Assembly: GCA_025765615.1 (NCBI GenBank) | Contig: JAIVFJ010000002.1 | Span: forward strand, 62,001-126,000 | From: Zopfochytrium polystomum | Taxonomy: Eukaryota; Chytridiomycota; Chytridiomycetes; Chytridiales; Chytridiaceae | Length of the DNA stretch: 64,000 nucleotides | Direction: 5' to 3' | Shown: piece after piece, positions 56,839 through 64,000 of the stretch | How the letters are laid out: each line of letters begins with the position of its first letter | How positions within the stretch are numbered: position 1 is the first letter of the stretch | Notes under the pieces: model-generated | What the model saw: the letters and a program-made list of their open reading frames with translations, nothing else | Databases searched by the model: none | Told to the model about the DNA's origin: nothing | Program-made: the position numbers and the translations under genes

Positions 56839-57732
56839 TTATAACAAAAGGCCCCACATACACGCAACAACCAAAACGAATGGACCCGCTGCCGCAAAAC
56901 CACGAGGGAGGAGCCGACAGCTTGACCCACTGGTTGCAGGTGCCGCTTTCCCCACAAACGCAGGAAGTCCCGCGGCGACGACTGTGGACGCAGCGAAAAT
57001 GCTGCTTTGCGAAGACGTCGACTGTGTTTCGGAGGGCTCATCGACCACAACGGGCGCTGGCGCCTCGCTCGTCGTCGTCGTGGCGGCGGCCGCCGCCGTC
57101 GACGTGTCCTGCGGGGCGGGCGGCGCGGCCTGCGTTGCGCCTCCACCGGGCGCTGCCTGCCAGAAGCCGACGCCAGACACGCTTCCGCGGTTCCCGCCGT
57201 GGTACCCGGGCGGCACAAAGTCGATCGCGGTGTCGGTGAACAGGTCTCCGCCGACGCCCGCGGCCCAGATGAACGACGACTGGGCAGTGTTGACGGAGTC
57301 GTCGACCGGGTGCTTGAAGGTGACGGTCCAGGACTTGTCGGAGGTCGAGACGGAGGCGGAGACGACCGAAGCGACGTTGTAACCGCCGGACGCCTGGGCG
57401 GTGCTGTGGCCGGATCCGACTCTGCTGGAGATGATGACGGTGTTGTCGCTGCCGCTGACTGGCCATATTATGGTCATTGGAGTGCCGTCCATCCGCGAGC
57501 CGCCGTAGCCCAGGCCGACCCAGTTCACGCCTGACGGTGCGGCGATTGTGATCTGCACAGAGTTGGAGTCGTCTGGTGACTGCATCCCCGAGAAGGCGAT
57601 GCCAGCCTGCGAAAACCCGACATTCTGGGCAGCGGAAAGGTGCGCAAGGACGACGAGAAGGCATGTGACGACGACATTGAGCACGTTGCAGCAGTGTTGG
57701 GCTCTGCAGATGCCAGCGGCGGCGGATGTCAT
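56839..57732 (-). CDS. Secreted, probably GPI-anchored AA8/DOMON iron-reductase-type protein
   Basis: A single exon of 297 residues. The start at 57732 is chosen because it gives a signal peptide (NVLNVVVTCLLVVLAHLSAAQ). The mature part is a cytochrome-like DOMON domain related to the haem domain of cellobiose dehydrogenase (AA8): SVQITIAAPSGVNWVGLGYGGSRMDGTPMTIIWP, RVGSGHSTAQASGGYNV, SWTVTFKHPVD, SSFIWAAGVGGDLFTDTAIDF. It is followed by a Thr/Ala/Pro-rich linker and a hydrophobic C-terminus (GPFVLVVACMWGLLL) typical of a GPI signal. No flavin dehydrogenase domain is attached. Met and His residues suitable as haem ligands exist, but the exact pair cannot be assigned. The likely role is surface electron transfer, for example reducing Fe(III). 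Confidence 0.82.
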   Translation of the reverse strand: MTSAAAGICRAQHCCNVLNVVVTCLLVVLAHLSAAQNVGFSQAGIAFSGMQSPDDSNSVQITIAAPSGVNWVGLGYGGSRMDGTPMTIIWPVSGSDNTVIISSRVGSGHSTAQASGGYNVASVVSASVSTSDKSWTVTFKHPVDDSVNTAQSSFIWAAGVGGDLFTDTAIDFVPPGYHGGNRGSVSGVGFWQAAPGGGATQAAPPAPQDTSTAAAAATTTTSEAPAPVVVDEPSETQSTSSQSSIFAASTVVAAGLPAFVGKAAPATSGSSCRLLPRGFAAAGPFVLVVACMWGLLL

Positions 57733-58067
57733 GATGCCCCGCCCTCTATTTGCTTGTTTGACAAGAGGATCGAGGCCTGTTGTCTCGGTTTGGGAAGACA
57801 ACCTGACCACCAATGCAGGCACAGGCACGGTGTGGTGTTTCCGTTTTCCAAACCAGGAAATCTTTGACCAAAAAGTCATCACATATGTCGCCACAACAGA
57901 AATTCCTTCTACCTCCTCACGTCGATCGAACGGGCTTGAGGTTGAAGCCACCCCGCTGCCTTGAAAACACCATGTTCGACTCCTGCTCCCTGTTCCCAGA
58001 TGACAGTCATTCGCGCCATTTTGTTTTAACAAGTTCAAGTCAAGTCAACCATTCTGTGAGCTACAAA
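57733..58067. other. Intergenic interval, no gene seen
   Basis: Upstream of the AA8 gene and downstream of the CLC gene. Open frames are continuations of the AA8 frame without similarity. Confidence 0.4.
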
Positions 58068-61000
58068 TCAGTGCACTTGCATGAGGGGAACAGTAGCTTC
58101 AAAGTCGAAAGAACGCGTCTCCAGCTGCGGCTCGAATTGTACCGAGTGCTGACGAAGAGAGTTTAAAAGGTCCTTTTTCGTGATAAGTCCCGCAAGGCGG
58201 TCTCCATCCAGAACGATCAGATACCGCGGACCCAGCTTCCTGAAGAGATCCTGATAGAAACAAACGTAAACCGAACAATCCCCAAGGAACTAAGAAGAAA
58301 ACTTACAATTACGAGCTCGATCTCCGCCTGCGGCTGGACTGAAAACACGGCTTGGCTCATTTGTATAACCAAGTACGGTGGAGTGGGCAAGGGTCGTCCC
58401 TCTACACCAACCTTTTTGCCGGAAGCGAACACGACTGGGAGTCCTGGCGAAAACGAGGACAACGAGTTTCTCGCCTTCATGATAGTCCGCTCGACGAGGG
58501 CCCGCGAGGCGTAGCCGGCAAACAGGCCTGTCTCTGTTGACTTGAGGACAGGGAAGCCACGGACGGGCTTTGCCGCAAGAAGCTGTTCAACATCGCCTAC
58601 GGTCATGCCTACCGCCTCGAAAATAGCGAGGTCGGATTTATACGTCATGATCTGTTTGCAGGGTTCTCCGTCAGTACCCGAAAAGGTGCCTAAAAGCCCT
58701 ACCTCGTATGCTGGTCGTCCAATGACTTCATCCGACGCTCCATCGAGGAAAGGGTAGCCCTTTTCGCGTATCTGGGTATCGGACGTCCCACCCTTTCCAA
58801 ACGCGTCGCCAACCATCCTTGCGATCATCAAAATGATCATACAAGGAATAATATAGTCCAGAGTTCCCGTCAATTCAAACATGATGACAGTGAGAGAGAC
58901 TGAGAATGGAGGTTTGCCAATAAACCATCAGTTATGTTACGGACACCATTCTCGACCTGGAACACATGCGCACCTGTCATTCTTGTGACCCCTCCGAGGG
59001 TGGCAATAGATCCCAGTAAAGCGTACGTTCCGGGTGTCACACATGGCTTGTCAGGATGGCAGACATCGAAGACAGGAAGATTGGGTTGAGCTCTGCGGGG
59101 GCTACACTCAGATTATCAAAGTAGAAAGCAGCGGAGACTCAACTGTTGCCAGGATTCCACCAATATACCAACTATTCTGCCAAAAAGGGAACCGCATACC
59201 ATTGAAGGAATGAATACACCTGCTGGAACCTGTGAAGAAGGGAAGACCGTCAGCGGTGTGATGAATCCAACAATAGTCTCCACTCACACTAATGCCAAGC
59301 GATACGACAGTCATGACCATCTTGAACAATAGCGCAAATACGAGAAGAGTGATGTTCCAGCTGGTTTGGCTCTTGCTAAGCAAAGTCAGATGTGAACATG
59401 ATCGACCAATTACCCTTTTCCCTACCTGCAAACATTATTGTAGTTTGATTCATCGCACTCTTTGAACATAACTTCGAGAAGTTCGGACCCATCAATCCTA
59501 CACGACAGTTGAAGGCAACGAAATAGACAAGATGGGGTCTCCAAGATTACCTCGTAAACGCATTCAAGTAACCTATCGCTGCCGTAATCATTGCTACAGC
59601 AGCGACTTCTCTAATTGGATAGTCGCGAATCCAATGGTTGCTTCTCTTTTTGCGCACCCACGACGTTAGCTTGATCAGAAAAGCTCCGAAGAGGCCCTTT
59701 TCTGTCGGTCAAAAACTGATTTTCAAATGCGGCCGTAGTCTCACCCCAAATATTCCCAGCAAGACGAAAAAGATGATTTCAAAGAAGTGCCAGTTGCGGA
59801 ACGTTGTAACCGCAAAGAGGACGCGCTTGCCACGAAATGGGTCGATGAACTGAATCCGTTTACGTGTCAAGGCAGCCCAGAACGCGAGAATTGCTGGCGA
59901 CAAACCTGGAGAGTCACGCATGAAGCCAATGCGCAGAAGAAACTGCGAATCATGGTTTTCGATGGGAAGAACGAGCTCAGTTCCTCCATTGAAAACAGCA
60001 CGCCACCGATAGGAGCTGGAAATGTTTTAGACTCCACAAAAAACTCATTTCCTTGAAGCGTACCACCGAACGCCACACCAACGCCAGCCGCAGCGGCCGC
60101 TAGACGAACAAAAGAGTCAAAAGCCACTCCTTGAGAGAGTCGTGGACACCTACCGGAAAGGATTTCTCGCTTTCGAGCTTCAAGCGATAAGAGTTATTGC
60201 AGTGTGTTGAAGAGATAGAGCATTGCAAACCTTCGTTTTTCGCGTACTTTGAAAAAAGCATTGGAAATATGAAGCCAACGCAACATGCAACATGAATCAT
60301 TGGACCTTCTTTTCCCACGGCAAGGCCAGAGGCCACGGTGAGAGGCTGTAAATCAATGAATACAAGATAGAGCGATAGTTTGGGAATACCATACCAACGC
60401 AATCGCCTTCACCACGAAGGTTCGGAGGCTCAAAAAGTTGTCGATCACGAAACCACCAAGGATGGTCTTGATTTCGGCAGTCCCTGACCCGGCCGCTTGC
60501 GGCGCCAAAGTAACGACCAGCAACGCTGCTGCCATTGCGAACGCCACCTTCGAGAAAGAAAGAAAGTTGGAACGTTGGCGGCCTCGCACGAGTGGGGGCT
60601 GTTTTACCGAAAGCACGATGTAGAAAACCCAGTCCATCACGACAAACCAGTGGACGCCCAAGGCTTCGCTCCACTCTATCCAGTGGATGCATGAATCTGT
60701 CAAAGCCGGACTGAGTGATTGCACCAATCAATTAGGAAAAGCCTACCGTTGTCCGAATAACCCTGTTACGAGAAAGCAAGTCAGCATTCAAAAACAAGCC
60801 TTTAACTATTTGGCTTACCGCGCAGCAAATGTCGCGAGGCAGGTACCACTCGCTTTTGCAGTAACCCAACCGAAAGTCCGTCAGCCATGCTGTCACCTGT
60901 TCGTTGCAGACTATAAGCGCACCTTAAGATCGCCTCCCACCAAAGAAACTTACAATATCGATGCACGAAACAAGAACTCCGAGGGAAACTCCTGCAGTTC

Positions 61001-61385
61001 AAATGCGGAGTCAGCCCACGAGAACATGACGAATGCGCCGGAACACCACGCGAAACTTGCCGACAAGCGACACGAGTAGCCATGACTGTGAGGCTTCGTA
61101 CAAAGCCATCCAGCTCGTCAAGTTCGAGTCTTCTCGAAGCGCGCGCATGCGGTTGTGGTCCTTCTGCAGGTCGCGAACCCAGTCTATGGACGATCAGGAA
61201 GGACAGGTTCAGCGCCATTCTTCTCAGCGACAATCTTCAAAGGGATCGACATTGGGGAAGCTTGTCGCCATCGCCGCGATCCCTCGCGGAATCTCACCGA
61301 TCGTTTCAAAGTCCGCGAGAGGAGGCTGGGCAGGTTGTGTGCCTCGTGTGGCACCCCGACTCCGTGCATCTGTCGTTGGCGGCAT
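58068..61385 (-). CDS. CLC-family chloride channel/exchanger with C-terminal CBS pair
   Basis: Many short exons give a full CLC protein. The N-terminus ([25 protein letters not shown]) is followed by membrane helices carrying [19 protein letters not shown] and [10 protein letters not shown]. The selectivity-filter motifs are [30 protein letters not shown] (gating Glu present) and [16 protein letters not shown], with [24 protein letters not shown] after. The cytosolic end holds two CBS domains ([35 protein letters not shown] and [23 protein letters not shown]). The layout is that of Gef1-like intracellular CLC transporters of fungi. In yeast, Gef1 supplies chloride for copper loading of secreted oxidases. 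The start at 61385 is in frame with the conserved part through a 46-nt intron ending CCATAG. Confidence 0.9.
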
Positions 61386-61488
61386 CCTGACAAGTTGGCT
61401 TCCAAGGTGTGCAATTGTCGGGACTTCAACTTTGTGATTACATACAGAATGTATTCACCGGCAGCCAGCTCCACTAACAAAAGGTTCT

Positions 61489-64000
61489 TCATCTCACCCC
61501 GCCATGCTGCTCCAACCAGTGAGCAACAGCATGGTGTTTATTCACCAAGGCGACAAACAGTGGCGTCCACCTGCTGTCGCTCTGGGCGTTGACGTCAGCT
61601 CCGTGCTGTACCAACCACTTGACCACCTCCAGATGCCCCCGCAATGCTGCGTTGTGCAACGCGGTTCCCAGCTTCATATTCTTCGCATTGACGTTTGCCC
61701 CATGCCGCAGCAGCCACTTGACAACCTCGAGGTGCCCGTTCCGCGAGGCAATGTGGAGGGGGGTCCACCGGTCGACGGTCTCGCAACCGACGCTGGCGCC
61801 GTGGAGAAGCAGCGACCTGACCACCTCGAGGTGCCCGCTCTGCGAGGCGACGTAGAGCGGCGTCCACTTTTTCGAGTCCTCGGCATTGACGAGCGCACCG
61901 CTCTGAAGCAGCCACCGGACGACCCCGTCGTGCCCCCGGTGCGCTGAGTTGTGCAGTGGAGTACCCTTGTTGGTGGTCTCGGCGTTCGGGTTGGCACCGT
62001 GGGACAGCAGTACTTTGGTGACGTCCAGATGACCGTGTGCAGACGCTTGGTGAAGTGGAGTCCACTTGTTTAGGTCAAGCGCGTTTGAGTTTGCGCCTTG
62101 GGCGAGTAGCCACCTTACCACCTCCAAGTGTCCGTGCTGCGAAGCCATGTGAAGCGACGTTCCCTTGTTTATAATCTCAGAGCCGACCGACGCACCGTGC
62201 CGCACCAGCAGCTTGCAGACTTCGAGGTGGCCGTGGGATGCTGCAAAGTGGAGCGGCGTCCACCTATTCCGATCCGTGGCATCAACACCGGAGCCTTGCT
62301 GAAGCAACCATTCCACAACTTTGGTGTGTCCGTGCTGGGAAGCGAAGTGGAGGGGAGTTCTTCCGGTTTCATCCACCGCGAGGACTGAAGCGCCTTGGTC
62401 CATCAGCCAATGTTTCCACTTTTCCCAGTCGTTGTTACGTCGGAAAAAGTCAGCGAATTCTGTGGTATTTTCCTTTCAATTTGGTGTGTTCGTTAATGAC
62501 GAGTTGGCCATCGGTTCCCAGACTTACCTCTTTTTCAATCCAGTTTCGGATTTGGAGGGAGCATCCAAAATCAGCCGCGCTGAACTTGGACGCATTCGTC
62601 AAGTGAGGATTGGCGCCTTTGTCCAGAAGAAGAGTCACAGTCTCAGAATGGCCTCCTTGTGCTGCAATCATCAGGGCGGTCCTGTTTTCTTCGCCATACT
62701 GCATGCTGTGTCCCCAGCTGTGACCACGGCAATCGACGTCCTCCTCTGCTACCTCTATTAAAGCCTTGCACGCTTGAGTCAAACCCCTCTTTGCACACTC
62801 GTAGAGGAGTGCAGAAGGAAGGACGTTCAGGCCCAATGCCTCAGCTGCAAGCGATTTGCTGCCGCTGTGCGATAGAACCGACGTCACAAGCCACTCTTTC
62901 TTGTGCACAATACCGTAACACAGAGCAGCAGCGCCAAAGGCACTCGGTGAACAGAAATTTTTCCATTCCTGCCACGTGATGGCCTCCTCCGCTTGCATTT
63001 CGTCCAAATGTGCGAACCAATACTTGAACGCGTACTGTGCAAGGATGTCCTGAGTCATGTAGCCCTGCGTCCCATTAAGTGCCTCGTACTTATTATTGAT
63101 TGATGACTGGTGCTTAAGAATAGTTCTTATACAACCCAGCGAAATATCCATGTTCGCCTCGGTGATATCGATATAGAAGTGGGGATCCACGCATCGCTCA
63201 GGAGATGAAAGGTGGTCTGCCAAGCTTTTGTGCATAACTTTGACTTTGCCGCTATCACTGTGATCCAAAATCCGATGAATCTGCAGACAAATGTAAGGGA
63301 CATTTTTGGGCAGTCCAGTAGTTGTACCTCCAGCAATACTTGGCCCACGACATAGGTCTTCACGCCCAGCAGTTCGGCAATGTCGTCTTGTCGGAGAGGC
63401 TCCTTTGCGGCAAGCACAATCTTCATAATAAGTCGAAAATTGTTTGCATTGATGGAATGTTTACTAAAAAACTGTTCATAGACACCGTCCATTCCCGAAT
63501 TGAACTGAGCGACTCGTCGTAGGATATCAGCGGGTTCAGCGCTTTCCAGCTCGTCGCACACGAGGCGAGCAAATTGAAAAACGCCAGAAGAACGGGTAAA
63601 AATCTCCTGTGCGGCCATTTCCAAGTCCGAATCGCTCATTCTTTTCCGAGCAAGTCGGGCCTTGACAAAAAGCTTCATGTCTTCCATATTATCCGACCTA
63701 TCTGTTGCCAGCACCATCGAGTCCATCTTCACCATAGTGTCAAATATATCCCGCTCCGGTCGTCCGGTAGCGAAAATGCGAATAGTAGGCGGCAGTTGCA
63801 TTGCCTCATTTGATAGCAAGTCCAAAAGGTCATCCCGATCTTTGCTCTGAGGTACACCGCACTCATCCAGTGCATCGATTACAAGCAAAATCTTCTTTTG
63901 GAGATCATCGGAGCTCAACGAGTGAAGGCCACCAATTACAAGCTTTTCAAAAGCAAGTTGCGGGTCTTTCAAGATACTTTCATCTCCGTTTGCCACATTC
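61489..64000 (-). CDS. NACHT-type STAND NTPase with ankyrin repeats (fungal NLR-like), 5' end outside the window
   Basis: The visible part starts inside the NTPase: KILLVIDALDECG (Walker B), IRIFATGRPERDIF (sensor region) and a winged-helix-like stretch with EPLRQDDIAELLGV. A GTACAA intron joins LLE to IHRILDHSDSGKVKVMHKSLADHL, typical of fungal NLRs. An all-helical linker leads to a degenerate ankyrin (ENRTALMIAAQGGHSETVTLLLDKGANP). After a second intron (WIEKE|FADFF) nine regular 33-residue ankyrin repeats run from 62403 to 61489, each with TPLHxAS-GHLEVVKWLLxHGA. NLRs act in non-self recognition and regulated cell death in fungi. The N-terminal effector domain and Walker A are beyond the window edge. 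The stop lies 103 bp from the CLC start codon on the same strand. Confidence 0.92.

Overview
The window comes from the nuclear genome of a fungus. Genes are dense on both strands, and most are split by short GT-AG introns of about 37-90 nt with a visible CTAAC-like branch point. The protein set is fungal in character: Brf1, Bim1/EB1 with a fungal calponin-homology domain, Bdf1-type BET protein, NOT1, U2AF35, fungal polysaccharide pyruvyl transferase, AA8 haem domain and a NACHT-ankyrin receptor. An intact flagellar gene (CFAP58) points to a zoosporic, early-diverging lineage of the chytrid type. The species cannot be named from the sequence alone.

Layout. 1-6.5 kb: NOT1 (CCR4-NOT scaffold, minus strand, running off the left edge). 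7.2-10.0 kb: RidA-like protein, glutathione-dependent formaldehyde dehydrogenase, a DUF427 protein. 10.5-11.6 kb: a Pro/Gln-rich protein. 12.6-17.4 kb (minus): EB1, an NDUFA4-like complex I/IV subunit, a ubiquitin-like/WLM metalloprotease. 17.7-24.3 kb (minus): Brf1, an HDHD5-like phosphatase, a large pyruvyl transferase with an extra N-terminal glycosyltransferase-like region. 24.4 kb: a DUF1275 membrane protein diverging from it. 25.4-30.1 kb: U2AF35 and CFAP58, divergent. 30.4-33.5 kb: ribosomal protein eS10 and a Ras GEF. 33.6-41.8 kb (minus): an unknown coiled-coil protein, a BET bromodomain protein, an ADAM metalloprotease. 43.6-54.8 kb: a duplicated block with two intact secreted copper amine oxidases, one wrecked copy, one 3' remnant, one intact universal stress protein gene and two remnants of it. 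55.2-64 kb (minus): an F-box-like protein, a GPI-type AA8/DOMON protein, a CLC chloride transporter, and a NACHT-ankyrin receptor running off the right edge.

Most genes are ordinary housekeeping genes with no operon-like logic. The unusual part is 43-58 kb, where local duplication, internal deletion, nonsense mutation and a small inverted-repeat transposon have reshaped an amine-oxidase/stress-protein cluster. This block lies beside a surface haem reductase and a chloride transporter. A second theme is that several conserved genes need a single-base (+1) frame change that no reasonable intron explains. These may be insertion errors in the assembly or real lesions, and they should be checked before the gene models are used.
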